64,000 bases of DNA from SIG622 sp045604705 (GCA_045604705.1 JAZUOO010000012.1:42693-106692); one strand, 5' to 3'. Positions 49,622 through 60,182 are shown, counted from the first letter of the stretch. Numbers and translations are program-made. The notes: generated from the sequence alone by a model not told the origin.

Positions 49622-52081
49622 ATGAATACAAATTTGGACGAAAACAGAATTTTTACATCGGATTCGGTGAACGGCATAGCCTTTGAGGGCTTTAAACGTT
49701 CCATGAAAACACTTGAATTCGATAAAATATTGAATATGCTTTCCGACTGTGCTCCCTTTGATGGGTGTATGGATATAATAAAAGCTATAACGCCGTCCGT
49801 TTCCCGTGAGTTTATTATCACCATGCAAAGGCAGACTACAGAAGCAAGGAACCTTGTAAATACAAAGGGTACACCGTCCTTTTACGGAATAAAAGATATT
49901 TACCCGGCACTGTTCAGAGCAGAAAAAGGTGCATCACTCAACACCGGTGAGCTTCTTGCTGTTGCGGATGTTCTTCGTGCAGCATCTTCAATCTCCCTCT
50001 ATTTTGGGGGAACTCTGACTCCTGATTCTAGTCTTTATGAGTTTTCCTCAAGACTTGTGCCCAATAAATATCTCCTGGAGTCAATAACCAACTCCATTAT
50101 AGGTGAGGAGCTGATTTCTGACACAGCTACAAATGAGCTTTATGACATTCGCAGAAAAATGAGAAACGCGGGAAATAAAGCAAAAGAATGTCTTCAGCGA
50201 TACGTGTCCGGTGAATTTTCCAAATATCTTCAAGAAAATATTATTACGATGCGTAACGGACGATATGTAATTCCCGTACGCGCAGAATACAAAAATGAGA
50301 TTAAAGGACTTGTACACGACACATCTGCATCAGGTGCAACACTTTTTATAGAGCCAATGGCGGTTGTTGAGGCAAATAATGAGCTCCGTGTACTTGAAGT
50401 AAAGGAACAAGCAGAGATAGAAAAAATATTGTTCCACCTTACAACAGAAGTGTCAAGATTCTCTGATATTTTAAAAACAAACTATTCTATCCTATGTGAC
50501 CTCGGTGTGGTTTTCGCAAAAGCGGAATTATCATTCAGAATGGATGCAGTATCTCCGATAGTTACGTCAAAAAGAATGGTAAGACTTAAAAAAGCACGCC
50601 ATCCTCTGCTTGACAAGGATAAGGTAGTGCCGATAGACGTTTCAATAGGCAACGGATATACAATGCTCGTGGTTACCGGTCCCAATACCGGCGGCAAAAC
50701 AGTAACTCTCAAAACTCTCGGACTTTTTTCTCTTATGGCACAGTCAGGACTCCACATTCCCTGCGATGACGGATCGGTAATTCCCGTATACACAAATATT
50801 CTCGCCGATATAGGTGATGAGCAAAGCATAGAGCAGTCGCTTTCTACATTCTCTGCTCACATGGTAAACATTGTTGATATCCTTGGCAAGGTAAATGAAT
50901 CCTCTCTTGTACTTTTCGATGAGCTTGGTGCAGGTACAGATCCCATTGAGGGTGCGGCACTTGCGGAAGCTATCCTTGAAAGGATAAGAAAAGTCGGCTG
51001 TTTGTGTGCTGCAACAACTCACTATGCAGAGCTTAAAGCATATGCCCTTGAAACAGACGGAGTATCAAATGCATCCTGTGAATTCAACCTGGAAACGCTT
51101 CGCCCCACATACAAGCTTACGATAGGTATTCCGGGACGTTCAAATGCCTTTGCAATTGCTCAGAGATTGGGAATAGACGAATCAATTATTGCTGATGCAA
51201 ATGATTATGTTCCCGGAGCATCAAGGCGTTTTGAAGAAGTGGTAAATGAGCTTGAAAATGCAAGAAGCGGACTCGAAGCGGAAAGGGAACAGGCGAGAAA
51301 ACTCAAAGAGGAACTAAATGAAGCAAAAGAAAAGGCTAAAAAAGACAGGGAAGATCTTAATCGCAGAATATCCGATCTTGAAGCTAAAGCCGAAAGAGAA
51401 GCAAGAAAGCTTATAGATTCCGCAAAAGCCGCCTCGGATTATATCTTTGAAGAACTCGATGAGATTAAACGTAAAAAAGAGGCTGAAGACTTTGCAAAAG
51501 CAATAGCCGCAAGTAAAGCAAAAGTCGCCGCAAAGGTAAAGCAGGCAAGTGACAAGCTTGGAATTAATCTTGAAAAAGCAGAGACTCTATATAAGCCATC
51601 AAGAGAATTCAAATCCGGCGATGAGATACTTGTGTGTGACCTCAAGCAAAAGGGAACAATAATAAAGATAGATAAGGATCAATATCATGTTCAGGTAGGA
51701 TTTGCAAAACTTAAAACAAACAAGGAAAATTTAAGACTCCTGATCGATATAGAAGACGAGACCGAGAATAAAAAGAAAAAAAATACCATCCGAAAAGTCA
51801 ACCGAAATGGTATGACAACGCCGCAGGTTTCTCGTGACATAAGAGCTGAAATAGATGTGCGAGGCATGATAGGCGATGACGCATGGATGGAGGTAGATAA
51901 GTATATCGACACTGCAATTCTCGCAAATCTCGGATCTGTGACCGTGATTCACGGAAAAGGAACCGGAGCACTTCGTGCGGCAATAACTCAAAGGCTCAGA
52001 CGTGATAAGCGGGTCGTCTCCTTTAGGCAAGGTGATTACGGCGAGGGTGACAGCGGAGTAACCGTTATAACATTGAAATGA
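49622..52081 (+). CDS. mutS2: endonuclease MutS2
   Basis: An 819-residue MutS-family protein. It lacks the mismatch-binding domain I of MutS. The ATPase region holds Walker A VVTGPNTGGKTVTLKTLG near residue 346 and Walker B LVLFDELGAGTDPIEGAALAEAI near 427, followed by a long coiled-coil (about 535-650) rich in Glu/Lys/Arg. The C-terminus is an Smr nuclease domain (AEIDVRGMIGDDAWMEVDKYID, VIHGKGTGALR). MutS2 acts against recombination intermediates and in ribosome collision rescue. ATG 49622 follows GAAAGGAA; the frame extends 30 bp upstream. Confidence 0.95.
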   Translation: MNTNLDENRIFTSDSVNGIAFEGFKRSMKTLEFDKILNMLSDCAPFDGCMDIIKAITPSVSREFIITMQRQTTEARNLVNTKGTPSFYGIKDIYPALFRAEKGASLNTGELLAVADVLRAASSISLYFGGTLTPDSSLYEFSSRLVPNKYLLESITNSIIGEELISDTATNELYDIRRKMRNAGNKAKECLQRYVSGEFSKYLQENIITMRNGRYVIPVRAEYKNEIKGLVHDTSASGATLFIEPMAVVEANNELRVLEVKEQAEIEKILFHLTTEVSRFSDILKTNYSILCDLGVVFAKAELSFRMDAVSPIVTSKRMVRLKKARHPLLDKDKVVPIDVSIGNGYTMLVVTGPNTGGKTVTLKTLGLFSLMAQSGLHIPCDDGSVIPVYTNILADIGDEQSIEQSLSTFSAHMVNIVDILGKVNESSLVLFDELGAGTDPIEGAALAEAILERIRKVGCLCAATTHYAELKAYALETDGVSNASCEFNLETLRPTYKLTIGIPGRSNAFAIAQRLGIDESIIADANDYVPGASRRFEEVVNELENARSGLEAEREQARKLKEELNEAKEKAKKDREDLNRRISDLEAKAEREARKLIDSAKAASDYIFEELDEIKRKKEAEDFAKAIAASKAKVAAKVKQASDKLGINLEKAETLYKPSREFKSGDEILVCDLKQKGTIIKIDKDQYHVQVGFAKLKTNKENLRLLIDIEDETENKKKKNTIRKVNRNGMTTPQVSRDIRAEIDVRGMIGDDAWMEVDKYIDTAILANLGSVTVIHGKGTGALRAAITQRLRRDKRVVSFRQGDYGEGDSGVTVITLK

Positions 52082-52092
52082 AGGAAAACGAC

Positions 52093-53016
52093 ATGAAAAT
52101 AAAAAAACTCGGAAACACAGATCTCTACTGCTCCGAAATCATACTCGGCAGCGACTATTACGGTGAATCAACCTCCTTCGAAGCGGCAAGTGAATTTATG
52201 GACTACTACTTTGAAATAGGCGGAAATACCATAGACACCGCAAGACTCTACACCGGCGGCAAAAGCGAAGAAGTCATAGGCGAATATCTAGCGCAGCGGA
52301 AAATCCGTGATAAAGTGATTATATCATCCAAATGTGCCCATCCGCCAATCGGCAAAATGGAGCAGAGCCGACTTTCAAAGGAAGAAATAGAAAGTGACAT
52401 AGACAAAAGCCTCAAGGCATTGAAATCCGATTATATCGACTTCCTTTGGCTTCACAGAGACGACAAAAATTTGCCTGTCGCACCAATAGTCGAAGCACTC
52501 AATGAGCAGGTAAAGAAAGGCAAAATCCGCTATTTCGGAACATCAAACTGGTGCGGTGAAAGAATTGCCGAAGCAAACAAATACGCCGAAGAACACGGTC
52601 TTATGGGAATGTCATCAAGTCAGATTCAGTGGTCATATGCGGTTCCCGCAAGAAATTACGATCCGACGCTTGTTACAATGGACAAGACTGAATTTAATTT
52701 CTACGCAAAGACACGAATTCCTGTATTTGCATTTTCCGCACAGGCAAAGGGATTCTTTGAAAAGTATGATAAGGGCGAGCTTTCACCCAAAGCAAAAGAC
52801 AGATTCCTTTGCAATGAAAATATTGAAAAATACAAGATTATCAAAAAAATTTCCAAAGAAACGGGATACTCAATATCAAGTATCTCACTATCATATCTCA
52901 CACAAAACACATCATTTGATACATTCCCGATAATCAATTGCTCAAAGCTCTCACAATTAATGGACTCTGTCGGCGTGTGTGGTATAAAAGAAAAACTAAT
53001 TGGTATAACATTTTAA
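52093..53016 (+). CDS. aldo/keto reductase family protein
   Basis: A 307-residue TIM-barrel NADPH reductase. It opens MKIKKLGNTDLYCSEIILGSDYYG; the catalytic tetrad can be placed on DTARLY (Asp, Tyr near residue 48), Lys in IISSKCAHPP, and His in FLWLHRDD near 121. The C-terminal cofactor region is INCSKLSQLMDSVGV. The substrate is unknown; the rhamnose genes that follow suggest a sugar or sugar-aldehyde. ATG 52093 is seven bases after AAGGA; an ATG overlapping the mutS2 stop (52078) is less well placed. Confidence 0.87.
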   Translation: MKIKKLGNTDLYCSEIILGSDYYGESTSFEAASEFMDYYFEIGGNTIDTARLYTGGKSEEVIGEYLAQRKIRDKVIISSKCAHPPIGKMEQSRLSKEEIESDIDKSLKALKSDYIDFLWLHRDDKNLPVAPIVEALNEQVKKGKIRYFGTSNWCGERIAEANKYAEEHGLMGMSSSQIQWSYAVPARNYDPTLVTMDKTEFNFYAKTRIPVFAFSAQAKGFFEKYDKGELSPKAKDRFLCNENIEKYKIIKKISKETGYSISSISLSYLTQNTSFDTFPIINCSKLSQLMDSVGVCGIKEKLIGITF

Positions 53017-53049
53017 GAATAATAAATATTTAAAATAACGGAGGATAAC

Positions 53050-54543
53050 ATGGCAGATTTAAAAATGCTTGCAATTGACCTCGGTGCATCAAGCGGCAGA
53101 GGCATTGTGGGAAAATTTGACGGAAACAAAATATCCCTTCAAGAGGTCCACAGATTTGACAACAACGTCGTAAATCTCTGGGGAAATCTCTATTGGGATA
53201 CACTTGCACTTTTCACGGAAATCAAAAACGCAATAAGAACCTGCGCTCTGTCCGACAACAAGGATATAAAGTCAATAGCGATTGACACATGGGGTGTTGA
53301 CTATGGACTCCTTGACAAGAACGGCAGGCTCATTGGTAACCCTTATTGCTACAGAGACCCCAGAACAACGACGGGAATTATGGATGAAGTATTTGAAAAG
53401 CTCGGTAAAAAAGAGCTGTACTCAAGAACCGGCACACAATTTTTGAACTTCAACACGCTGTTCCAGCTTGCACAGGAAATAAAAGACAGTCCCTATGCAT
53501 TTGAAAACGCACAGGATATGCTTTTTATACCTGACCTTCTCAAGTATTTTCTTACAGGTGAAAAACAGACGGAATATACAATTGCGTCAACAGCACAGAT
53601 GCTTGATGCCAAGGAGAGAAACTGGGCTTATGATATAATTGAAAAGCTGGGTATTCCGCAAAGAATACTCGGTGACATAGTTCAGCCCGGAACAAAGTGC
53701 GGAAAGCTTCTTCCTGCAATTCTTGAAGAGGTCGGAAGCATTGACGCAGACGTTGTTGCGGCAGCATCACACGATACAGCCTCCGCAGTTATATCCGTTC
53801 CTGCAAAGAATGAGGATTTTGTTTACATATCCAGCGGTACTTGGTCGCTTATGGGCCGTGAAATTCCCGAACCTATCACCAACGACAAGGCTTTCGGGTA
53901 CAATATCACAAACGAAGGCGGTGCAGAAAGAAAAATCAGATTCCTCAAGAATATCATGGGACTCTGGATTGAGCAGGAATCCCGCCGTCAGTGGTCAAGA
54001 GAAGGTGAAAAGCTGTCCTTTAACGAACTGTCTGATATGGCGATGAGTTCTAAACCACTACAGTGTATAATTGATCCCAACGATATGTCCTTCCAGACGC
54101 CCGGAAATATGCCCAAGAGAATTGTTGAATACTGCAAGAGGACAGGTCAACACGTTCCGGAAAACAAGGGCGAAATAGTAAGATGTATATTTGATTCTCT
54201 TGCACTCTGCTACAGAAATACTGTTGAACAGCTTGACGATATGACCGGCAAAAAAGCTCCCTTTATCAACATTGTCGGCGGTGGAACAAAGGAAGTACCT
54301 CTTTCAAAGCTTACAGCCGCAGCCTGCGGCCGTCCCGTGTTTGCAGGTCCTGTAGAAGCGACTGTTCTCGGAAACCTCTCTGTTCAGGCAATCGCACACG
54401 GAGAAATAGCAAATGTTAAGGAAGCAAGAGAAGTAATAGCAAATTCCTTTGAAATCAATATGTATGAACCCGGTGAAATCGGCACAAAGGATATGTGGGA
54501 CGACGGTTACGAAAGATACCTGAAACTCATAGAAAACAAGTAA
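53050..54543 (+). CDS. rhaB: rhamnulokinase
   Basis: A 497-residue FGGY carbohydrate kinase. It starts KMLAIDLGASSGRGIVGKFDGNKISLQEVHRF, the RhaB-type phosphate-1 loop; later AIDTWGVDYGLLD, the substrate-binding PYCYRDPRTTTGIMDEVF, AAASHDTASAV near residue 240 (catalytic Asp), and INIVGGGTKEVPLSKLTAAACGRPV, the adenosine site. It phosphorylates L-rhamnulose. GGAGG precedes the ATG. It is followed by rhaA in the same operon; the aldolase rhaD is not in the window. Confidence 0.93.
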   Translation: MADLKMLAIDLGASSGRGIVGKFDGNKISLQEVHRFDNNVVNLWGNLYWDTLALFTEIKNAIRTCALSDNKDIKSIAIDTWGVDYGLLDKNGRLIGNPYCYRDPRTTTGIMDEVFEKLGKKELYSRTGTQFLNFNTLFQLAQEIKDSPYAFENAQDMLFIPDLLKYFLTGEKQTEYTIASTAQMLDAKERNWAYDIIEKLGIPQRILGDIVQPGTKCGKLLPAILEEVGSIDADVVAAASHDTASAVISVPAKNEDFVYISSGTWSLMGREIPEPITNDKAFGYNITNEGGAERKIRFLKNIMGLWIEQESRRQWSREGEKLSFNELSDMAMSSKPLQCIIDPNDMSFQTPGNMPKRIVEYCKRTGQHVPENKGEIVRCIFDSLALCYRNTVEQLDDMTGKKAPFINIVGGGTKEVPLSKLTAAACGRPVFAGPVEATVLGNLSVQAIAHGEIANVKEAREVIANSFEINMYEPGEIGTKDMWDDGYERYLKLIENK

Positions 54544-54574
54544 AAATAAATATTACATATAAGGAGTAAAGAAA

Positions 54575-55825
54575 ATGTCAGTAACAAAAGCTTACGAACT
54601 CGCAAAGGCACAATATGCAGCTATCGGCGTAGACACAGACGCAGCCATCGAAAGGCTCGAAAAAATCAGAATCTCCCTCCATTGCTGGCAGGGTGACGAT
54701 GTTGGCGGCTTTGAAAGCGCAGGCGAACTTGACGGCGGTCTTGCGGTAACAGGAAATTACCCCGGAAAGGCAAGAAACAAGGAAGAACTCTTCAATGATA
54801 TGTCCTTCGCATTCAAGCTTATTCCCGGTCTTAAGAAGGCAAACGTTCACGCAATCTATTGTGAACCCAAGAAAGGCGTTGACAGAGATGCACAGACACC
54901 CGATCAGTTTTCTGCATGGGTAGACTTTGCAAAAGAAGAAAATATCGGTCTTGACTTCAATCCCACTTGCTTCTCACATCCCAAGGCAAGTGATACTCTC
55001 ACACTTTCTCATCCCGATGCTGCTATCAGAGAATTCTGGATCAACCACTGTATTGCAAGCCGTAAGGTTTCCGAATACTTCGGTAAGAGCTTGGGTATTC
55101 GTTCCAACAACAACATCTGGATTCCCGACGGCATGAAGGATAACCCTTACGACAGACTCGCACCCCGTGCAAGACTTCTTGATTCTCTTGATAAGATCTG
55201 TGCAGAAAAGCTTGATGCAAAGTACACCAAAGATGCTGTAGAATCCAAACTCTTTGCAGTAGGTACCGAAGCATATGTTGTAGGTTCACATGAATTCTAT
55301 ATGGGTTATGCAATGAAGAACAAGGACGTTATGCTCACACTTGATGCAGGTCATTACCATCCTACAGAAGTTATTTCCAATAAGATTTCTTCGCTTCTTC
55401 TCTATCTCGATGAAATTCTTCTTCATGTTTCAAGACCTATCCGCTGGGACAGTGACCATGTTGTAGTTCTCGATGATGAACTACAGGCAATTGCGCAGGA
55501 AATCATCAGAAACAATAATGAAGACAGAGTAAATATTGCTCTTGACTATTTTGATGCTTCCATAAACAGAGTAGCAGCATGGGTAATCGGTTCAAGAAAT
55601 ACACAGAAGGCACTCCTTATGGCAATGCTCTCTCCTAACGCAATGCTTCTTGAAGCCGACAAAAAGCTTGACTATACAACAAGACTTGTATATACGGAAG
55701 AACTCAAGTCCTATCCCTTCAATGCAGTTTGGGACTACTACTGCGAAAAGGCAGGTGTTCCTACTGGACTCGGTTGGTTTGACCAGGTTAAGAAATACGA
55801 AGCTGATGTTCTTTCTAAGAGATAA
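54575..55825 (+). CDS. rhaA: L-rhamnose isomerase
   Basis: A 416-residue TIM-barrel enzyme converting L-rhamnose to L-rhamnulose. Recognisable regions: [15 protein letters not shown] near residue 33, [21 protein letters not shown] near 128 (metal and substrate ligands), [19 protein letters not shown] near 228, [15 protein letters not shown] near 258 (metal-binding Asp and His) and [20 protein letters not shown]. It binds Mn2+/Zn2+. AAGGAG precedes the ATG, and it is downstream of rhaB with a 31-bp gap. Confidence 0.95.
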   Translation: MSVTKAYELAKAQYAAIGVDTDAAIERLEKIRISLHCWQGDDVGGFESAGELDGGLAVTGNYPGKARNKEELFNDMSFAFKLIPGLKKANVHAIYCEPKKGVDRDAQTPDQFSAWVDFAKEENIGLDFNPTCFSHPKASDTLTLSHPDAAIREFWINHCIASRKVSEYFGKSLGIRSNNNIWIPDGMKDNPYDRLAPRARLLDSLDKICAEKLDAKYTKDAVESKLFAVGTEAYVVGSHEFYMGYAMKNKDVMLTLDAGHYHPTEVISNKISSLLLYLDEILLHVSRPIRWDSDHVVVLDDELQAIAQEIIRNNNEDRVNIALDYFDASINRVAAWVIGSRNTQKALLMAMLSPNAMLLEADKKLDYTTRLVYTEELKSYPFNAVWDYYCEKAGVPTGLGWFDQVKKYEADVLSKR

Positions 55826-55933
55826 TAAAATGATATAAAATTTTAGTGCGTATCTTAAAATTTGAGGTACGCACTGTTTTACTCTCCAAACAAAATGAAA
55901 AGTGCGTATACCATTTAAGATATACGCACCAAT

Positions 55934-56264
55934 TTATTTATACTTTTGCTCTGCCACCCCATGAAAACCCTCGGGAGCTTTGAGAACTCTCGCATCCTTT
56001 GAGAAGCCTGTATTATTGAGAGCTCTTTCCTTTAAGAATACCCAGAGCCATAGAAGCAAAAGTCTTCGTTGACGAATACATTCTATGAAGCTCGTCTTTC
56101 TTGAACGGCTTTCTGTACATTTCCGCAAAAATTTCATTTCCTTTTATAAGAGCAAAGGAATGCAGATAAACACCGAAGTGTTCAAGCTCCGTCATAAACT
56201 TAATAACGTTTTCAGAAGAAACACCAACCTTTTCCGGAGTGGTATATGTAAAAAATTCTTTCAT
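55934..56264 (-). pseudogene. collapsed tandem copy of the serine hydrolase gene
   Basis: The minus-strand ORF from 56264 matches residues 1-77 of the intact serine hydrolase downstream of it (KEFF...TPEK.G, LHSF.L..GN.IFAE.YRKPFK.DELHRMYS, with S-x-x-K kept as SSTK). After GILK the frame shifts and the next frame continues ERALNNTGFSKDARVLKAPEG, matching residues 183-202 of the intact copy. About 105 codons are missing between the two segments. It ends at 55934. This is a tandem duplicate reduced by internal deletion and frameshift. Confidence 0.8.
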
Positions 56265-56282
56265 GATACTATTCCTATTTAA

Positions 56283-57785
56283 TTAGGATTTTAATTTTCC
56301 ACTCGTAAATCCTTTGTACTCCCCAAGGAACATTTGAGCATTTGATCTCATAAACAACGCCAAAGTTTCGTTTTCAAAAACGGCAATGATATTGAGATTT
56401 CCGAAATAATCATCTATAATATCACACTTGATATGTAGTGTACGCTCATCTGTAAATGCACCGCTTGCAATGCTTCTGAATCTGCGGTCTCCCGGCTGTC
56501 CGAGAATTTCGGTAGAATAACCGTCCTGCGGAAATTCACCCATAACAGCTTTACCCACGCCAAAGCTAATAGTCTTTTCGCCCTGCGCATTGATATAGTC
56601 TATTTTCCCGTTGCCGTCTTTATCTACTGTAAAAGTAATTTCGGAAATTCCCATGGTATTATCGTTAAGTACAAAAGTTTTTCCGTTGTACTTATTAAAA
56701 ACAGGGGAGGAATGAGCACCCTTATAAAGCGGATATTCAAGGTTGTTTATCTTCTCGGTAAGCTTGTCATAATCGGATTTGTTTTCCTCGAGAGGACAGT
56801 CACCCAGACAATCTTTGATATGATGCATAAGCTCAATATAAATTGTCTGTCTTGCAATACCCTCAAGTCCCTGATGATCCGAAGTACATACAAACAATAA
56901 GTCCTTATCCGGCATACAAACAGCAAGCTGCTCTCCCATACCGATGAAAGAGTAAGAGCCCTCCAAGGTCATCCAGATCTGATAACCGTACCCCTGTCCG
57001 TGGAAAGCATCGGGAAATCCCGTCTGATCGCTGTCAACCTGACGCGATGTAGCTGCTTTTACAAAATCACGGGGCAAAAGCTGTTCACCGTCCCATTCAC
57101 CGCCAAGCATTGTAAGACGTGCAAGCCTTGCAAGATCGCGCGTAGAGCAAAGTACCGCGGACGAAGCCCACGAATGTCCACCCGGAGCTTTAAGACATCT
57201 TGCATCCTTCGAGAATCCTATCTTTGATAATGCCCTATCCTTTAAAAGCTCCATAAAAGGCTTACCTGTAATTCTTTCAACAAGAACAGCAAGCATATAA
57301 GAAGCTGAAGAATCGTAATTATAGATAGTTCCGGACGGATGTGTTGTCTTGCAATTAAAAAACGTATCAAGCCAATCCGGTACCTTATCGGGGGAATCAA
57401 CTGCCGAATAAGTTGAACCATAGGGATAACAGGTTGTCATTTTTAAAATATGCTCAACAGTCATATTCCGAATATTAGGATGTACATTCTCGTTGTCGTA
57501 TTCCGGAAAATATTTAATCATCGGTGCGTTAATGTCAACAACTCCGTCTCCGATAAGAATTCCCAACGACATTGCTGCAAATGTCTTGCTGACAGAATAC
57601 ATTCTGTGAAGCTCATCCTGTTTAAAAGGCTTCCTGTAGCTTTCTGCAAAAATATCGTTACCACGCATTAGAAGAAAGCTGTGAAGATGAATACCGAACC
57701 TCTCAAGTCCATCCATAAAATCAATGATTTTCGCCGAGGGTATACCTGCCTTTTCCGGTGTAATTTGGTTGAAAAATTCTTTCAT
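56283..57785 (-). CDS. serine hydrolase, beta-lactamase class C family
   Basis: A 500-residue penicillin-binding-like hydrolase. The nucleophile motif S64-V-S-K67 (MYSVSKTFAAM) and a Y-x-N-like stretch (YNYDSSASYM at 155-164) are in place; HGQGYGYQIWM near 265 may supply the third motif. Residues about 370-490 form a C-terminal beta-rich domain of the sort found in esterase/peptidase members. I see no signal peptide, so it is probably cytoplasmic and acts on a small ester or amide. It may belong to the rhamnose region; substrate unknown. A truncated copy lies 19 bp downstream. Confidence 0.83.
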   Translation of the reverse strand: MKEFFNQITPEKAGIPSAKIIDFMDGLERFGIHLHSFLLMRGNDIFAESYRKPFKQDELHRMYSVSKTFAAMSLGILIGDGVVDINAPMIKYFPEYDNENVHPNIRNMTVEHILKMTTCYPYGSTYSAVDSPDKVPDWLDTFFNCKTTHPSGTIYNYDSSASYMLAVLVERITGKPFMELLKDRALSKIGFSKDARCLKAPGGHSWASSAVLCSTRDLARLARLTMLGGEWDGEQLLPRDFVKAATSRQVDSDQTGFPDAFHGQGYGYQIWMTLEGSYSFIGMGEQLAVCMPDKDLLFVCTSDHQGLEGIARQTIYIELMHHIKDCLGDCPLEENKSDYDKLTEKINNLEYPLYKGAHSSPVFNKYNGKTFVLNDNTMGISEITFTVDKDGNGKIDYINAQGEKTISFGVGKAVMGEFPQDGYSTEILGQPGDRRFRSIASGAFTDERTLHIKCDIIDDYFGNLNIIAVFENETLALFMRSNAQMFLGEYKGFTSGKLKS

Positions 57786-57936
57786 AATAATAATCCCCTT
57801 ACATTAATTAAAATAAGTTTTAATAAGAAAGTATAAAATAAACAGAAAAATAACGAAACGTCAAAATTTAAATCGAAAGATATAATCTGTAATTAAATCA
57901 TTTGTGAAATAATAATCAGTACTTTTTAGATTATAT

Positions 57937-57965
57937 TTGACATTTTTAAATAATTGTGATATAAT
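57937..57965 (+). promoter_or_regulatory. consensus sigma-A promoter for radC
   Basis: TTGACA (57937-57942), 17-bp spacer, TATAAT (57960-57965): both hexamers perfect, with TG one base before the -10. The ATG is 85 bp downstream. Confidence 0.85.
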
Positions 57966-58049
57966 AATTACGTAATTTACAATACTCGGTGATTAATAAT
58001 GAAGATTTTACCGACAATTTAAGCTTAATGAAACCCAAAGGAGTTAATT

Positions 58050-58751
58050 ATGGTAACCTCTAAGAAACCTTCAAAATCAGAACCGAAAAATCTCCACAAA
58101 GACCACCGTTCAAGAATGCGCGAAAAGGTCAAGAAATATGGTTTTAATGCCCTTGCAGACCACGAAAAACTTGAATATCTTTTGTTCTACCCAATACCGC
58201 GTGTCAACACTAATCCTACGGCACACCTGCTTCTTAAAAAATTCGGTAGCTTCGCCGGAGTACTCGACGCACCAGAAAGTGAACTACTGAAGATAGACGG
58301 TATTGGCGAAAGCGGTGTAATGTTCCTCAAACTTCTTCCGCAAGTCGCATCCTACTATGTAAACAGTTCACGGGAAAACGAAAAGCGCTTTGACAAATTC
58401 AAGGATATTTGCGAGCATCTCGTTTCAACATACATAGGAGTTACCGAAGAGCGTATACGCTTGATTTGTCTTGACGATAAAAATAATATACTTTTCGATG
58501 ACTTTGTACAATCCGGTTCCGTAAATAAAATAGGGATCAATCTTCGTAAATTGGTTGAGATAGCTGTTTCAACAAACACGTCAAATATTATAATAGCACA
58601 TAATCATCCTACAGGTGTCTGTAAGCCTTCCTTCGATGACATGAAAACCACTATTAGGCTTGAAGAATATTTCAGTGGAATTGGTATAACGCTTCACGCT
58701 CACATTCTCGTTGCGGAAGGCAAGTACTGCCTGATTGATACAAAACTTTAA
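58050..58751 (+). CDS. radC: RadC family (JAB/MPN domain) protein
   Basis: A 233-residue protein. A helix-hairpin-helix-like region lies at about 80-95 (LLKIDGIGESG). The C-terminal MPN+ metalloprotease-like domain has the motif HNHPTGVCKPSFDD near residues 184-197 with two histidines and the aspartate in place, and LCLDDKNNILFDDFVQSG upstream. RadC proteins are widely annotated as DNA repair proteins, but the biochemical function is uncertain. AAAGGAG precedes the ATG. Confidence 0.9.
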   Translation: MVTSKKPSKSEPKNLHKDHRSRMREKVKKYGFNALADHEKLEYLLFYPIPRVNTNPTAHLLLKKFGSFAGVLDAPESELLKIDGIGESGVMFLKLLPQVASYYVNSSRENEKRFDKFKDICEHLVSTYIGVTEERIRLICLDDKNNILFDDFVQSGSVNKIGINLRKLVEIAVSTNTSNIIIAHNHPTGVCKPSFDDMKTTIRLEEYFSGIGITLHAHILVAEGKYCLIDTKL

Positions 58752-58781
58752 TATAACAAAAGCTGGGAAGTAAATAAATCT

Positions 58782-58833
58782 CAGACATGATACCCGACTG
58801 AATATCAAAATCAGTTGGGCGAATTCATGTCTG
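58782..58833. terminator. bidirectional terminator between radC and serS
   Basis: CAGACATGA pairs with TCATGTCTG, and an inner CCCGACTGA/TCAGTTGGG stem completes a long hairpin. The plus strand continues AAAATTTTAATTTTT. Confidence 0.75.
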
Positions 58834-58839
58834 AAAATT

Positions 58840-60126
58840 TTAATTTTTAGGAACAATTTTTTCCATTCCACCCATATAAGGTCTGAGTGCAACGGGGATA
58901 TTTACACTTCCGTCAGCATTGAGATTGTTCTCAAGGAATGCAATAAGCATTCTGGGCGGAGCAACAACAGTATTGTTAAGTGTATGAGCAAGATATTTGC
59001 CGCTTTCTCCGTTTACACGGATTTTAAGACGTCTTGCCTGTGCATCACCGAGGTTAGAGCAGCTTCCCACCTCAAAGTACTTCTTCTGTCTGGGAGACCA
59101 TGCCTCAACGTCAACCGACTTAACCTTAAGATCTGCAAGGTCACCGGAGCAGCATTCGAGAGTTCTTACCGGAATATCCATGGAACGGAAAAGGTCAACC
59201 GTATTTTGCCAGAGCTTGTCAAACCACATCGGGCTTTCCTCGGGCTTACATACAACAATCATTTCCTGCTTTTCAAACTGGTGTATTCTGTAAACGCCCC
59301 TTTCCTCGATGCCGTGAGCACCCTTTTCCTTTCTGAAGCAGGGGCTGTAGCTGGTAAGAGTCTGGGGGAGAGAGCTCTCCGGAATTATCTGATCAATGAA
59401 CTTACCGATCATGGAGTGCTCGGATGTACCGATAAGATAAAGGTCTTCACCCTCAATCTTGTACATCATGGCTTCCATTTCAGCGAAGCTCATAACGCCT
59501 GTAACAACATCTGCGCGAATCATAAAAGGAGGAACGCAGTAGGTGAATCCTCTGTCAATCATGAAATCTCTCGCGTAAGAGATAACCGCAGAATGAAGTC
59601 TTGCAATATCACCCATTAGATAGTAGAAACCGTTACCTGCAACACGTCGTGCACTTTCAAGGTCAATACCGTTAAAACTTTCCATAATATCCGTGTGATA
59701 AGGGATCTCGAAATCCGGAACAACGGGTGTACCGAACTTTTCAACTTCAACGTTCTCACTGTCATCCTTGCCAATCGGAACTGAAGGGTCAATAATATTG
59801 GGGATAACCATCATTATCTTTGTAACCTTTTCTGTGTACTCTGCTTCAAGAGCTTCACATTCCGCAAGACGTGCAGCCTGCTCGGAAACCTTTTTCTTCA
59901 TTTCCTCAGCTTCGTCCTTCTTGCCCTGTCCCATAAGAGCACCGATCATCTTTGAGCACTTGTTTCTCTCCGCTCTGAGAGTATCGGCTTCAAGCTTTAC
60001 TGCTCTTGACTTTGCATCAAGTTCAATAACCTCATCAACCAGAGGAAGCTTCCCATCCTGGAATTTGTTTTTGATGTTCTGCTTTACAACATCGGGGTTT
60101 TCTCTGAGAAACTTAATATCAATCAT
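58840..60126 (-). CDS. serS: seryl-tRNA synthetase
   Basis: A 428-residue class II synthetase. The N-terminal coiled-coil arm (about 30-105) is Lys/Glu rich. Motif 2 reads CFRKEKGAHGIEERGVYRIHQFEKQEMIVV near residue 270 and motif 3 NNTVVAPPRMLIAFLENN near 385, with LIGTSEHSMIG as the serine-binding region. It charges tRNA-Ser and also the selenocysteine tRNA if present. The ATG at 60126 follows GGACAGG. A T-box leader lies upstream, so expression responds to uncharged tRNA-Ser. Confidence 0.96.
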   Translation of the reverse strand: MIDIKFLRENPDVVKQNIKNKFQDGKLPLVDEVIELDAKSRAVKLEADTLRAERNKCSKMIGALMGQGKKDEAEEMKKKVSEQAARLAECEALEAEYTEKVTKIMMVIPNIIDPSVPIGKDDSENVEVEKFGTPVVPDFEIPYHTDIMESFNGIDLESARRVAGNGFYYLMGDIARLHSAVISYARDFMIDRGFTYCVPPFMIRADVVTGVMSFAEMEAMMYKIEGEDLYLIGTSEHSMIGKFIDQIIPESSLPQTLTSYSPCFRKEKGAHGIEERGVYRIHQFEKQEMIVVCKPEESPMWFDKLWQNTVDLFRSMDIPVRTLECCSGDLADLKVKSVDVEAWSPRQKKYFEVGSCSNLGDAQARRLKIRVNGESGKYLAHTLNNTVVAPPRMLIAFLENNLNADGSVNIPVALRPYMGGMEKIVPKN

Positions 60127-60182
60127 TTTTCTCAACCTGTCCTTTCATATATTGTAGATAATTATTCAACCCATACCTAAAT

